A stretch of DNA of 64,000 bases from Parachaetomium inaequale. Its lineage: Eukaryota > Ascomycota > Sordariomycetes > Sordariales > Chaetomiaceae. The stretch's first letter is position 1. Every line of letters begins with the position of its first letter. The stretch lies in NCBI GenBank assembly GCA_033296685.1, contig MU854337.1, forward strand, positions 161,296 through 225,295. Reading direction: 5' to 3'. The notes beneath the pieces were generated by a model that worked only from the letters and a program-made list of their open reading frames with translations, did no database searches and was not told the DNA's origin. This document shows positions 1-12,208 of this stretch, piece after piece. Made by a program: the position numbers and the translations under genes.

Positions 1-1110
1 GCCCGGGTTTGTCCAGTTCAGGAGGGTCCAGAGCTCCTCGTACTTGTTTTGGATGGCCGTGCCAGTCAGGCCAATGCGGCAGAGCGCGTTCACGCAGTCC
101 ATGGCCTGGGTCGTCTCTGACCTGCGTTCCTTCAAGACGTGGCATTCGTCGGCGACAACACAATCCCACTCGACCTCGTTGACGGCCTCGCGCATCTTCT
201 TGTAGGTGACGTAGGTCGTGATCATGATCTCGAGTCTCCCGGTCTTGGCGGCTTGCAGGACGTCTTCCTTCCCAGGGCCATGGTAAGTATCGACGTGCCA
301 GTATCCCCAGCGGTTCAGCTCGTTCTTCCAGTTTTGGATCAGCGAGCCGGGACAGACGATCAGGACGCGCGGGTACCAGTGGTCACCTGCGCGGCGCATC
401 TTTCTCATCCGCTTCGCGTCCCGCTCGTCGGCCGTCTTCCCAAAGGCGGCGGTGAGAAAGGCGGCCACTTGCACTGTCTTGCCCAGACCCATATCGTCGC
501 CCAGAATGCAGCCCTTCTGATAAACGAACCGCTGGTGCAGGAACTTGACGCCGGCGATCTGGTAGTCGCGGAGGTACTGGGCAATGGGCGCGGGGATGAT
601 GCCGGCTGAGTATTCGAGCTCAATGTCCTCGTACGGCCTACACGGCTTGATCCCGCTGCCCTCGTCAAAGCTGGGGCGCTCCTCGAGGCTCGACGCGTGC
701 TCGTCGTCGGAGAAGTAGATGTCGGAGTAGTCAGGGGGCAGCTTGAGGCCGGCATCCTTCAGCAGTTCTCTGTCCTTGTCGAATCGCCTTCTCCGCTGCA
801 CCAGGTAGTCGGGGACGCTGGCGTCGGCATACTCGTCCGGGGCGCTCGACTCGTCGACGTCGTTGACCGAGGCCCTCAGGTCGGCGGCTCTCTTCTTTGC
901 CGACTTGGCCCCGCCGGCAGCGCTCTTCCTCGCGGGCCGCTTCCCCCTGGAGATGGCGCGGCGTTTTGCAGACCTCTGGTGCTTGAGGTCCGCGCCATGG
1001 TCGGACTCTTCGTCGGTCCAGGCGACCTTCTCTTCAAAGTCGACGGTCGGCTTCCGCTTCTTTGCGTTGGAGGTGTGGTCGTCATCCGACATCTCGGTCG
1101 TGCGGGTCAT
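1..1110 (-). CDS. ERCC6L2/Rad26-like SNF2-family DNA-dependent ATPase, N-terminal part (truncated by window edge)
   Basis: This is a Swi2/Snf2 ATPase of the ERCC6L2 (RAD26L) type, a nuclear DNA translocase linked to transcription-associated or double-strand-break repair. The 370 visible residues start with an acidic and basic disordered segment containing KKRKP and KRRAISRGKRPARK stretches, likely nuclear localisation signals. The helicase core begins near residue 185. Motif I reads GDDMGLGKT near residues 204-211; the DDMGLGKT form, followed by an LIVCPGSLIQNWKNEL-like block and IGLTGTAIQN, is closer to ERCC6L2 than to CSB or Rad54. Motif II is DECH (about 321-324) rather than DEAH. The ATG at 1110 was chosen because the frame is open from there; an in-frame ATG at 1092 (MSDDDHTS) is equally possible. 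No intron is needed. The C-terminal helicase lobe lies outside the window. Family assignment is from memory of motifs and is fairly sure; the ortholog name is less so. Confidence 0.85.
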   Translation of the reverse strand, partial: MTRTTEMSDDDHTSNAKKRKPTVDFEEKVAWTDEESDHGADLKHQRSAKRRAISRGKRPARKSAAGGAKSAKKRAADLRASVNDVDESSAPDEYADASVPDYLVQRRRRFDKDRELLKDAGLKLPPDYSDIYFSDDEHASSLEERPSFDEGSGIKPCRPYEDIELEYSAGIIPAPIAQYLRDYQIAGVKFLHQRFVYQKGCILGDDMGLGKTVQVAAFLTAAFGKTADERDAKRMRKMRRAGDHWYPRVLIVCPGSLIQNWKNELNRWGYWHVDTYHGPGKEDVLQAAKTGRLEIMITTYVTYKKMREAVNEVEWDCVVADECHVLKERRSETTQAMDCVNALCRIGLTGTAIQNKYEELWTLLNWTNPG

Positions 1111-2030
1111 GCTGGGGGGTGTCGTGCATCGCGGAGACGGAGTGGAATGGTGGGGTGAGAAGGTGGAAGGTGGGAGTTGGGACGGGAAGGATCGCCAATT
1201 AATGCCGGGCGCGATTGCAACTTCCAGGGGCGCGTGCAGTCACTGCAGTGGAGACAGCGGGAGGCGCGATTGCACAGCGTGGGCACGTGACAGAACCAGG
1301 CAGCAACAACCACTGAAGCACTGAACCACTGAACTGTCGAGGACCACTGACTCTGTGCAGCTGTCGGTCATCGACACCACAACGGAGGGAGGCTCAGTAC
1401 TTGTAGCAGGCCCGCGTTCCCAAATATCACCGACCACCCGCAAATGGCCGAACGGTCAGTGGGGGTGGTCGAAGGTCCCGGGGGAATTCCTGGTGAGCTT
1501 TTGCTTTTTACCTCCTGTTTGGATTCTGAAATTATCAAATGAAACTCCGTTACCCCAGCAGTTAACGTGGAATGGTGGACGGCTGCTTGGTTAGCTCGTT
1601 GTAATAGCTTAAGCGGGTGTCACGAAAAGGAAACGACGAGGTCGGCCCGGTTTCGCGAAGGGCAAGCAGAGGCCTTGTCGACAACTGCTAGCTGAGGTTG
1701 TGATACCTAGGTAGCCAGCCGGTCAGGGGGCTGCGGAATCGAAACTCTGAAGACCGTTGGACGAGACGGGAACCAAAGTCTTGTCTTATTGCCGCTAAGT
1801 TCACCGTTGCATGTGCTCTTCGAAATCTATGTCGTCGCTGAATGCTTAACGCTTATAGAGTCTGCAGAAAGCTGGTGAAAGTCCCCTCCCCCCGAAATAC
1901 TCCCAACTCCCTCAACGGGCCGGCATCCAATACCAGTGAAATATTAAGCAGGCATAATCGTAATAAGACCCAAAAAACGGTCATGACAAATCCCCCCCTC
2001 CCCTTCCCACCACTTACTCGGCCCCCCCGC
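1111..2030. other. Intergenic: upstream of the SNF2 gene, downstream of the GT2 gene
   Basis: About 0.9 kb without a supportable gene. It should hold the SNF2 promoter on the right side of its start and the 3' UTR of the glycosyltransferase. Short open frames on both strands overlap each other and show no domain. I recognised no RNA gene or repeat here. Confidence 0.5.
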
Positions 2031-5000
2031 CTACCAAGTAAACATCATCAGCGCCGGGTTCAGCAGCACGGGCAGCGCAAAATGCGACACGACGGTCGCC
2101 GCCAGCGGGTAGATGCTGTAGAAGGTGCTGATGCGCCACTCGACAGGAAAAACAGTGTTGCCGCACACCATGAGGGCGGTGCAGGCGAAGCAGTACAGGA
2201 AGGTCCACTTGAAGCGGCGGATGATGCGCAGGATCTCCGGGCCGAAGCGCACCTCCTCGAGCTCCTTGGCCGTGGCGCCCCAGGCCATGTCGATCTCGAA
2301 AAAGTGCGACAGGATGGCCTGCGACATGTGCAGCGAGATGCCGCCGAGGAAGATGCAGAACATGGGGATCCATTTGAGGTTCTCAAAGTCTGGGCTCGCG
2401 AGTCAGTGAGTACTCAAAAAAAAAAAGGAAGTATGAAGACGTACAGGCTGACAGCAGCGATTGCTCGCTCAACCGGTAGCGCAGTACCGCCAGCGCTAGG
2501 TTACCCAGCGCTGTAAACACCACGATAATCGAGATGTAGATGGCGAACGAGTCGAGGTAGTACTTGTCGTACAGGCCATAAAACCAGCCGGTGATGAAAT
2601 AGTTGGCCAGCGTCAGACCCCACGCCGCGGCAATGGCATAGTACGTCCCGATATACGCCAGGATGGTCATCTTCTTGGGGAACGGGATGCCCGACGCGAT
2701 AAACCGGCGGAAGAGCGGCGTAAACGGCCCGCGGACGGGCCAGAAGCGCAGCGGGTGGAACAGCAGCTCGTTGCAGCCATAGGCGTACTTTTCCCAGCGG
2801 GCGAGCTCGTCGTACACGGTCAGGCTGACGCCCTCCTTGAAGCCGTCGCCCGTGTACGAGGCGTAGCGGAGCGTGTAGTTGGCGACCTGCAGGCGCAGTG
2901 ACATGTCAAAATCCTCCGAGACGTGCGACTCAGACCAGTACTTCTCGTAGCCGTCCTCGTCGGTGAAGGCGGCCGCGTCCTGGAGCGCCTGCCACCGCAG
3001 GATGGCGTTGTGGCCGACGAAGGGGCAGGCGTCGCCCGACGCCACGGCGAAGGTGATGCACGAGTAGATGAGGCGGGTGAACCAGGTGACGCTGGACGAA
3101 AGTCAGTAAGTTTTTCATCACAACGGGAAAGGCCGCTCACCCATTCTCAAAGAACGAGTTGGTAACGTTCATGACGCCCGACTGGAACTGCAGGATGGCC
3201 ACCTCCGGGCTCTGCTCCATCTCGCTAACAGCATCCAGCAGACAGTCGTGCGGCACGCGAGTGTCCGAGTCGATGAGCAGGATGTAGTCGCCAATGCGGA
3301 TATTGCCCTCGGCCCAGGTGCGGCCCTCGTCCTCCTGCAGCACGGCGGCCAGGCACTGCTGGTAGGCGCCGTTCTCCTGCTCGTTGCTCCACTTGCTGCC
3401 GCGCTTGACGGCCGCCAGCTTATCCTCGACGCGGTTGCTCACGTGCAGGGCATAGTTCATGTTGCTGGCCTTCTTGAACTTGCCGCGCCGGACGAACCGC
3501 TTCTCGTCCGAGCCGGCCGCGGGGTTGGGGTTGTGCGCGGGGCGCGCCACCCAGCCGATGTTGTGCTCGTCGTAGAAGTCGCGGCGGCCCTGGGCGTCCT
3601 CGTCCGAGATGAGCTGCATGCCGTCGTCGTTGACAAAGATGTTGGCCGTGCCGCCCTGCATCTCGTACGTGCTGATGGCCGCCTTGAGCGAGATGACGGT
3701 GGGCTTGATGACGGCCGCGAGGCCCTCCTTGTACACGGGCATCTCGATCGTGACGTGCGGCAGGGTCCCCTGGGTGCGGTTGAGCCGGCGGGGGGCCCTG
3801 CCGCTGTAGTACTTGCTGTTGTTGGCCACGGCCGAGATGGGGCCAAAGACCTGACACAAACTCGTTACGATGGACTGGAAGAAGAACTGCGTACAGTCAG
3901 TAATCCGCTGATCATCAACGAACGGCCGCACTCACCAAGCTGACAAACAACTGCGCCGGGCACGAAACCAGCAGCGCAAACCGCAGATACGACCCATCGA
4001 CAACAGTCTGGTACGCCAACCACCTCCAGCCCAGCGCAGGACACACAATCCACAGCGCCAGCGTCACGGCCACCATGAACGCACTCTCCAGCCTCACGGG
4101 CCTGTTCTCCTTCGCGAGCGCCTCCTCGAGCTGACCAGGATCCAGCTCCTGCACAGCCACCCCGGCAGCACCGCCGCCCTTCTTTTCCCCGACGGCATCA
4201 TCCTCCTCGCCCTCGTCATCCCCGTTCCCCCAAATAATCTCAATAAACTTGGTCTCGAGACTCTGCACCCTACTCAGCAACCTCTCCGGCTCGTCGTCCC
4301 ACACAATCAGCATCCTCACATCCTCCACAAACGCCGCGAAATGATGCAACTGCCCGCGCGGCAAGTCCGCCATGGTCCGCAGAACCTGCACGCGCAGCCC
4401 GTCCGGCAGCGGGACGTAGTCGAGGTCGGTCTTGTGCACGATCGAGTCGAGCAGGGCGCGCACGACGGGCGTGTTGACCGTCATGGCGCAGCGCACGTTC
4501 ATGGCGGCGACGACGGCGAACAGCGAGTCCGGGATGGCGGCCATTTGCGGCGGGCAGCAGGCGAAGGCGCCGCGGGCCTTTTTGAGGACCACGCCCTCGT
4601 AGGGGTCCATCCCGGAGGCGTACTGCTTGCGGAGTTGGTGCTCGTACAGCCAGTTGACCATCATGTCGTTGCGGATCTCGTTGATGGTGTCCGAGTCGTG
4701 GTTGCGGGCGTCGCCGGCAGGGAGGAAGGAGTGGCGGAGGGAGGGGGCCCGGGATGTGTTGGGGCTGTTTTTGGCTGTTGACTGGGCCGTGGCCGTCTCG
4801 GAGGAGTGGTGGTGGCCATGGTGTGTTACTCCCGGCACCGAGAGCATGCTCGCCCGGGCGGAGGTTGGGACGGTCTCGGGGATGGTTGATGGTGGTGGTG
4901 GCCCGGCGTCCTTCCCTTGCCGCCGGATAGGCTGGAGTTGGTGTGTCGACGCCTTGTTGGAACCCGATCTCCGAGGCCGGGCGCCTGCTACCTGCGTCCC

Positions 5001-5069
5001 TTCATTGCTCCTCCCCTTCTTCTCCTCCTCCGCTGTTGAGGGGGTGAAGTACGACTGGAACTTCTTCAT
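2031..5069 (-). CDS. Membrane GT2-family glycosyltransferase (four exons, 961 aa)
   Basis: This is a processive-type family 2 glycosyltransferase that should use a UDP-sugar at the inner face of the membrane to make or extrude a polysaccharide. Exons are 5069-3936, 3886-3141, 3091-2445 and 2389-2031; all three introns are 49-55 nt with GT..AG ends and the joined frame closes. The N-terminal 320 residues are cytosolic and partly disordered. Two membrane segments (about 335-400) precede the catalytic domain, which carries a VNDDG aspartate motif near 468, LLIDSDTR near 600 and EDFDMSLRLQ near 685. A GCNELLFHPLRFW block sits where other GT2 synthases have QxxRW. Several C-terminal membrane helices follow. 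The architecture resembles the fungal GT2 proteins required for hyphal growth in Fusarium and Zymoseptoria (FgGT2/ZtGT2), but that link is recollection, not a search. The frame is open upstream to a GTG at 5165; 5069 is the first ATG. Confidence 0.85.
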
Positions 5070-8000
5070 GTTGGTAACGATCGGACCGGGTCGAATACGT
5101 GATGGTTGGTTTGACAAGGGTGAGTCCCGGAACACCCCGTCACCTTGGCTTCGACTCGACGACACTGATGAACCGATTATACCTGTCCCGTTGCCGTGGG
5201 TCGGTCAGGGAAGGGGAGGCAGACGGGAGCCGGGGAGCTGGGTGATCGACAAACGTGGAAGCAAAAGGGAAGAGAAAGAGAAGCGAGCCGGGAAGCTGGG
5301 TGTTCCGTGGAGGTATGTCCAGGACGATTGGGTTTCCTGGGGCTTGGGAGAGAAAGCCACTAACGTTAGCGTGTGGGAGCATTGGAGGCTCGAGACCGTG
5401 ACAACACACAGACTTGCGGCTCGCCCACAAACCGAGCAATGGTGGCATCGACATGGGTCAGGCCCGACGCCCACATTCTTTTTCGCGCACCCATGGTTCC
5501 GCCGGGTGGACATGCAGCTTCTCTCAGCTCAGCGCCCCGACAACGCAAGCAAGCGAGGAGGGCCTGCAGTTCGCGACCTGGCGGTCCGTCCCTGTCCAGC
5601 AGGGAAGTGATCGGCAAGCCCTACAGGTAGGTGCTTATCCCGGCAGGCGATCAGGTCCCTGGTGTGTTCAAACGCAGTCCATGAGTTCCCAGCAGCCCGT
5701 CCTCGTATGGCCGCGTTTGTGATACTCTCTCGCTTGCCCGATCCTGTCTCTCGCCAGGAACCCCCCCTTCTGGCCCAGGTTTGCGAAGACGAGCTCAATA
5801 ATTCTCGCAGACGTGCGTTGTCCTGGCTGGCGGCGGCGGTCGCGATCTTGATAGTCACGGCTAGTTTCTTCCGCATCAGGAATAGACCAAGGGCCAGATC
5901 ACAACCCAACCATGCAGTCGGCCAGGGGTCGAGGTGCTGTGAGGCTGAGAAAATTCGCCCCTTGCCGGACTGGGTGGAACTCCGGCATCGATGGAAGCGG
6001 ATCTCGAGAATCCAGAACATCGGCGAACTGGACAGGGAAAGCCCGCCGAACCAGCCCTGGTCTCCAATCTCACGAGGGCGCACAGGGCACCTGTTGTTTT
6101 TGATACAGCATGTCCCCTGCTCCGTCGCCCATGCCATTCACCGTGAACAGCAACGACCGGCGAGACGCCGTGTTCGGGCTGGCGCCCGTCTTCAAGAAAG
6201 CGAGACAGGCGCTTGATATGAACGTTTTGTCTGGCATACCGAATACGCGCAGCCACTAACGGTCGGCGTGCCAGAGCATTCATTGGATGGCGTTTGGCTG
6301 TCTTGGCTGCAGTTGCAGGGCCCGTTCAGCTGGTCCCGTTCCCGGCTCCGTGGCTCCCTTGGTGGCCGCGCCAGAAACCAATTTTTCAGCGCCACCAACA
6401 TTTCCGTCGACGGACCCGAATTGCGGGTAAGAGCAGGCGGACGGGGACTTGGCTCTGCTCGAGTTGACTGGAGACAGCACCAAGAGACCGACCGAGATGA
6501 CTGTTTGCCTTGGCCGAGCTTTTGCAGTCGATGAATGTCTCGAGACCGGAGAACCAGCACGGGTGTATCACACCACCACGATCTTGATGGGTTGCAACCC
6601 CTCTCCCAGGCCTCGTCAGGGGAGCGTCCAACCGCGGAGGGAACAAAGCTGCGGCTGTGAGACCCCCCACGCAGGTCGCTCTAGACGCTCGGGTTCTCCG
6701 GGCCCTGAGCACCAATTGCGGTCCGTTTGTTGGTGTCCGTCGCGTCCGGTCTGTCGCAGGCCGCACAGCATGTCGTCTTCGCCTGATGTCACGTCGTATT
6801 CGTCGATTTTCGCTGCACTTTGGATCCTGCCGCACTCTGAATCCTTCCGCGCGGCAAAGATCGACAATCGTCGGTTTTAAAGATAGACGGCGTGGGGCTG
6901 CCAAGAGCCACCGATCGTGTTGGGCCTGTTTGGCAAGCATTGTTGCTGATATATCGGGCGCATCGCCGTTTTCGACTCTTCGAGACTTCGTCGCTGGCTC
7001 CGCCGATAAGCTTTTCAAGCCGAATATGCAGGTATCTCAGCTCCTATGAGGCTATCAATGCATGGTCATTATTTGCCGGTTTGCCGATAGCATCATTCAG
7101 CTTGTCCTCTGCGGGTTGCTCTGGTATCTTTGTGTGGGCGCCATCAACCCCTGTGGACAGCAAGACGCGGCGGTATCCGTCACCGCCCCATCCGGGTCCG
7201 GCGGCCAGACAAATCGCATCATCAGCAGTCGGGTGGTTGCGGTCAGTAAAAGCTGATGATGCGTAGAAAGATGGAGTTCGACCTGGAGTTCGACCCTTGC
7301 TTGTTTTGTGAGTTTGAGCCGAACTCTTGACGGAGGTCCGAGCTATGAACTTCCAGGAAAACAGCAAACAGCTCGACAATAGAGCTTGGAAAGGACGCAT
7401 TTGACTGTTCTCCCTGGTTGGGAATTAGTCGTCGTAGTGTTGCTGGCATTTTGATGTTTTGAGAAGTCTTTGACCGTCCGCTTCTCAAGAGAAAACAAAA
7501 GAAAAAGAAAAAGAAGGAAACCCTGGAAGGACGAATTTAGATACTACAGCGAAGTGATAAAGAAACAAGGCGTGGCTAAGGCACGGAGACTGAAGACAAT
7601 TGATGCTAAAACCATCTGCCAAGAGGTGCTCGGATTGTCAATGTCGAACTCATCCGAGTCGTCTCAACAAAAAATGGATGAACAACCTGGAATGGAAAGA
7701 AGCTGGAGGGAAGGAAAGGAGCGAAGACGTCACATGGCCAAGTGCAGCGGGCATGGTGGGACAGCGTTGGTTAGTGCTGTTAGTGCATGCAAGGCGCCGC
7801 CAGCCAAAAGCTTAGCAAGTGGGGTGCGATTGCGCCAGCGCCGGCGGGGTTCTTGGGTGGGATGTAAGCTTCTGCCGCGTTCGGAAGCAGCTTCCTCGAG
7901 GACAAGTACAACCCATTGAGCTCGTCGCTGGCATCAAGCCAGTCCGTCCATCATTACGATGACCACCCGCTTGGTCTCGTCAATTTTATGATTCCTTCGT

Positions 8001-8108
8001 TGTGTTCTTGCCGCCTTTTCCCCCTGTGGTTGTGATCACCGTTGCCCGTTAACTTATCGGCACCGATCTCGGTGCCTCGTATCTTCACATTGCACGACAT
8101 TTTCCAGC
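5070..8108. other. Long divergent intergenic region between GT2 and F-box-like genes
   Basis: Three kilobases separate two divergently transcribed genes, so both promoters lie here. Open frames up to about 210 codons occur but overlap on both strands, have no recognisable domain and lack a consistent splice pattern, so I do not call genes. No tRNA signature or long repeat was seen. A long regulatory upstream region or a non-coding transcript is possible but unsupported. Confidence 0.45.
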
Positions 8109-9736
8109 ATGGCCGTGTTTGTTGATTTAGACGAGGAGGATAGCGGTTCCCCTCAGGACGGGAAGCAGCCGTGGAACGGCCCGATTGATGCCGTCAAGCC
8201 GGTGCCGGTAACGACAGCAAGCTTGGGCTTACCTGGCAATGGCGGCGCCAGCACCAGCAATGCTGCGGGCAAGCAGCGCGAGGAGGCTCACGGGCCCGCG
8301 GTCGGGGAGACTCTGAACCAGAACTCCATGACGCAGGCGTTGGGATGCTATCCGTAGGCGGCACCACCCCCCATGCGTCCTTTCAGTTGCATGGCACCAT
8401 CAGCACCTTGGCAGTTTGCGCCTGCCAAGGACGAGCATTGCTGACTCGATGACCAGCATCATCATGTCGGTGGCCTCCTCCATCGACCTGAACACCCTCG
8501 ACAACCTGTCGCGGACCTGCCGCCAGATCCGCGAGGGCCTGTTGCAGTACCGCACCATGCTGCTCGTCTCGACCTTGCACTGCACCAACGAGCACCTCCC
8601 CGTCGACCCAGAAGAGACGCTGCGGTACCGAGCCCGCGCCGGCAACTGGTATTACATGCAAGATGCCGCCAGGTCGAGCTACAATGGCAAGGCGGGCCAG
8701 TGTGCTCGGGATCTGGTGGCCGAGTGTCGGCGGTGCGGCACTGTCGTCTGTCGGGTGAGCATGGCCCGAATCCCGAATTGCCGCTGGATATCAACTAATA
8801 GGGTTTTAGAACTGCACTACCAAGCCCCCAGCTCCCATCGTCCTGCGAGACCGCCACCGGCGTCTCTGCGGGCCATGCGTGACGGCACCCCTGGGTTCGC
8901 TTGTCAGACCGCGGCTCAGCTCAGAAATCCGGACCGACTCGGACGACATGGAACGCGCAATCTGCAGGTGCGAATCCCAGGGCGTGTGGCTCTGCCAGCC
9001 GTGCGGGAGGTCCATCCGCGGCGACGACTCCGAGTACAAGGGGTAAGCCATCCCTCCCCACCCCTAACCTCCCTCACTCCCTTTCTCACCATGTCCCCCC
9101 CCTACCAGCATCTGGAAATGGCGCAACCAATACACCGAAGTGCTCGGCGGTCTCGGCACCGGCATAGGCGAAGGCGACCGGGGCGTCATCTGCGGGCGCG
9201 AGAAGGAATGCTGCGCGGCGCGCGAGCGCGAGCAAGAGATGGACGGCGACGCCGAGGACGCCCGCGAGGCCGAGTTCTACCAGCAGGCGACGGCGACCCC
9301 GCTCAGCAGTAGCAGCGGCAGCAGCAGCAGCAGCGGCGGCGGCGGCTCGTCCCTGGCGGCCGGGCCCGGCGGCAGTGGCGGTAGCACCGCCAGCCTCAGC
9401 AGCCTGGTCAGCTCGTCGGGCGCGGCGTCGGCGCTCGACCGCCGCACGCCCAGCCCGGCGCTCAAACCCGGGTACGAGCGACACGAGGTGGAGGGCATCG
9501 GCGGGGTCATGAAGAACATGCGGGTGCGCATGGTCAAGGTGGGCGCGTGCGTGCCCGAGTGGGACGACGAGCGGGCCAAGGGGGAGATTTTGGGGCGGGA
9601 GGTGCAGGGGCGGCGGCGGAGCTGGTGCGGCTGGTGTCGGAGGGTTATTCCGTCGAGGATAGACTATGAGGTGGGTAAGCAGGCGGAGGGGGAGGGGAAG
9701 GGGAAGGGGAAGGGAAAGAAAGGCTCGGGAAGCTGA
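8109..9736 (+). CDS. F-box-like, cysteine-rich fungal protein (four exons, 481 aa)
   Basis: Exons are 8109-8353, 8415-8754, 8810-9042 and 9109-9736; introns are 55-66 nt, GT..AG, and the frame closes. After an 85-residue disordered leader there is an F-box-like stretch (LPRTSIADSMTSIIMSVAS, then a SIDLNTLDNLSRTCRQI-type helix), which in such proteins would bind Skp1. The central part is cysteine-rich with paired CxxC motifs: ECRRCGTVVCRNC, LCGPC, ICRCESQGVWLCQPCG, then EKECC and WCGWCRR. This suggests one or more small zinc-binding ribbons. A Ser/Gly-rich insert sits near residues 335-370. Fungi carry similar uncharacterised proteins with an F-box followed by Cys pairs; a ubiquitin-ligase adaptor role is inference. 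The ATG at 8109 has a good context and gives the only frame that splices cleanly into the F-box exon. Confidence 0.75.
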
Positions 9737-10331
9737 CGGGGCATGAGCGAAAGGGAATGACATGACGACTTGCGTTGCTTTACCTACCTTACTTATGGGG
9801 ACTGGAATAGGGGTCACGCAGGTTTCAATCCAGGGTTTCCTGCCTGTTTTAGCGTAGGTCATGAAATGAGACACGATTTCATTCACAATCCACGCAATTG
9901 AGATCGGCTGGTGGTGAGTTTGATCGAGAGGAATATACAAGGTACATGTTGCATTATACAGTAAGGAGACTGGAGACGCCAGCCGTCCTCCTTTTTAGCT
10001 GTCTTACAAATCCGTCGATGCCCGCCGTCGGCCGCTAATGCTTGCCCAACCCTTGATCGTACAGTGGCATTTTCCGACTACCTTCCCAGCCTCCCGTCGA
10101 AGCTCTGGAAGATGACAGGCCCCTCAAGTGCTCTGTATCACTGCCTAGAGTCTCCTCTCCAAGTGCGTCCCCCCCCAGCTCGCCACGACACTTAAACCAA
10201 TCCACCCTCCCGAAGCAGGCAGGTTAGCGAGCGAGAAGCGGTGTGGGAGTCAGCCAAGAAAGTAAACAACAACCCGCCTAGTCCCGCTCCGGTCAGTTTC
10301 CCCGGTGCGGTTTGTGTTGTCCGCTTGTCGT
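9737..10331. other. Convergent 3' intergenic spacer
   Basis: About 0.6 kb between the 3' ends of the F-box-like gene and the mL58 gene, presumably holding both 3' UTRs. I saw no RNA gene, repeat or further coding potential. Confidence 0.5.
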
Positions 10332-11030
10332 CTATAACTCCCCCCCAAAAACCATGCCCATCCTCGCCCTCCTCTCCTCGCGCGCCGCGCGCCTCCGGGG
10401 ACCCCACCGCTCCTGCGTCTGCGCCAGGTCGGCTTTCACCTTGTCGCGGTGCTCGCGCGGCGCCTGGCAGCACATCATGACGAACAGCTTGCTGCACTGG
10501 AAGCGCGCCGACAGCGCCTGCACCGTGTTTTGCGCGGGGTCGGCCTCGCGCAGCCGCCGCATCTCTTCGATGTCGGCCGGGGCGAGGTGGTGCCGCGCTC
10601 GGTAGCGCGGAGCGCCTTCGATGGAGGGGAATTCTTCGGCCGTTGTAGATGATGAGGATGGTGTGGAGGAGGGGTTGGTGTTGAAGTGGATGGTGGCGGA
10701 GGAGGCAAAGAGCTCCGAGGCGAGGTTGGCGCGGCGGCGCGGGTCGTTCTTGGGCAGGAACTTGAAGGGCGTGTGGAAGACGGACGCGGCCGACGACGGC
10801 GGGTTGTAGATGATTTGGTCCGTGGTCGGGCGGCCTTCGGCGTTGTTGCCGGTTTGGGTGAGGAAGGACGGGTGCGGCGGGATGTTGAGGGCGCGTCGTG
10901 TGCGGGCGGCCGTCGACTTTTGGCGGGCGCCTGAGGGAAGGGTGTTGAGGATGGGCCGGGTCGAGGCCGGGGCCGAGGATGCGGCGCGGCGGCAGCAGGC
11001 GACTGCTGGTCTTGTTGCGATGGCCTCCAT
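10332..11030 (-). CDS. Mitochondrial large-subunit ribosomal protein mL58 (MRPL20 family)
   Basis: This is a fungal-specific component of the mitochondrial 54S large ribosomal subunit (Pfam MRP-L20). It is a single exon of 232 aa. The N-terminus (MEAIATRPAVACCRRAASSA...) is rich in Arg, Ala and Ser without acidic residues, as expected for a matrix-targeting presequence. The body shows the family hallmarks: DQIIYNPPSSAASVFHTPF and KFLPKNDPRRRAN, then a helix of the type LAPADIEEMRRLREADPA and the SARFQCSKLFVMM segment typical of the family's helix-turn-helix-like end. A Ser/Thr-rich insert lies near residues 125-140. The frame is open upstream to 11168, but that extension looks like untranslated leader, and 11030 fits the presequence best. 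Family identity is fairly certain. Confidence 0.88.
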   Translation of the reverse strand: MEAIATRPAVACCRRAASSAPASTRPILNTLPSGARQKSTAARTRRALNIPPHPSFLTQTGNNAEGRPTTDQIIYNPPSSAASVFHTPFKFLPKNDPRRRANLASELFASSATIHFNTNPSSTPSSSSTTAEEFPSIEGAPRYRARHHLAPADIEEMRRLREADPAQNTVQALSARFQCSKLFVMMCCQAPREHRDKVKADLAQTQERWGPRRRAAREERRARMGMVFGGEL

Positions 11031-12208
11031 TGTGATTTTGACGGTTGGGGACTGGGAAAAGGAGAGGTCGAGATGGTGGGAGCTGTGGGTGGTTGAAAAA
11101 TACAATTGAGACGAGAAGGTTGCTCCCGGCGGAGATATGGAGAGAGAGAGATGGATGGGCAGCTGCAATTGGCAACAAACAGGGCTTGTCTCGTGCGTTA
11201 TCGGGGCCGCCGTCCACCTCCTTCACGCTCAGCAGGTGCGGTCGGCAGTCGCGATGCGAAGCAACTTTTTCTCGGGCGTTGGAGGAAGCTGTCACGTGGG
11301 TGCTGGGCTCTCTTGGGTTAGCGCGGCAGACTAAAACGTGCGGCCAATCATGGCTGCGCCGGATTTGCGCCCCACTTCTCCGTGTCCCGGGCCAAGTGGA
11401 GCCGGGTTGTCGGCGGGCTGCCCGGGTCCTCTACCGACAGGAACGGCACGGCTGCCGAACATGGCAATTTTGAGTGTTGATGATTTTGGGGACGGCCGAG
11501 GTTGGTGCCACCAGGAGGAGCCGGCAACACCGAGACAGAAGTGCCCTTCTTCGCCTTTTCCCAATATGTATAACCCTAGTCTCCCCGTTGTGTGACATGA
11601 ACTTATGTACTTCAAGTACGCTTCACGGATGCCCGCATTTGATTCTTGAATTATTGACTTATGGACGGCAGCGGTGTCCTTCGTACGAAGGGGGTTTCCC
11701 TTCGGTTCCACCTGTTTTGCCCACGTCTTTTGGTTTTGACTTAATCTCCTGAACGCCCAGCCTTTTCCCGCTTACAGCGGCCAACCAGAATGCCCAGAGG
11801 CCGATAGCCCTTCATCAAAGTTGAGCTGCGAGCCGCCCGTCGAGGCCAAAGAGGAAACCAACGGCCCCCAAATCTGTCGACAGGGTTCCTCCTGCGGCGC
11901 ATTGTACCTAGCTTGCAACCTGCCAAGTTCAGCATTTTCGCGCCGATGCAACACTAATGCATCTCCAATGCCCAATCCCAGCGCTCCGGAATCACGGAGG
12001 ATGGGGCCATGGGGTACTGCTCGATGTGTAAATCATCCCCCCCTTGATCGATGCCGTCTTACAGACCCACCTCCAGGGCAACACCACGCTTTTCCCCCGG
12101 TTCCCCCTCCGAGTCTTCTCAAATCGATCTCCAATCTGCTGAACTGTGACTGTTTTTCCGGCGTCTGTCTGTCTTGATGTCGGTCGCGTAGTCGGCTTCG
12201 CTCTCGCC
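11031..12208. other. Divergent promoter region between mL58 and kelch genes
   Basis: About 1.2 kb between two divergent starts. The part next to 11030 is purine-rich leader. No gene, RNA or repeat could be supported. Confidence 0.45.

Noticed and set aside
5060..5165. Upstream start of the GT2 protein at 5165
   Set aside because: The codon there is GTG; the first ATG in the frame is at 5069, so that was used.
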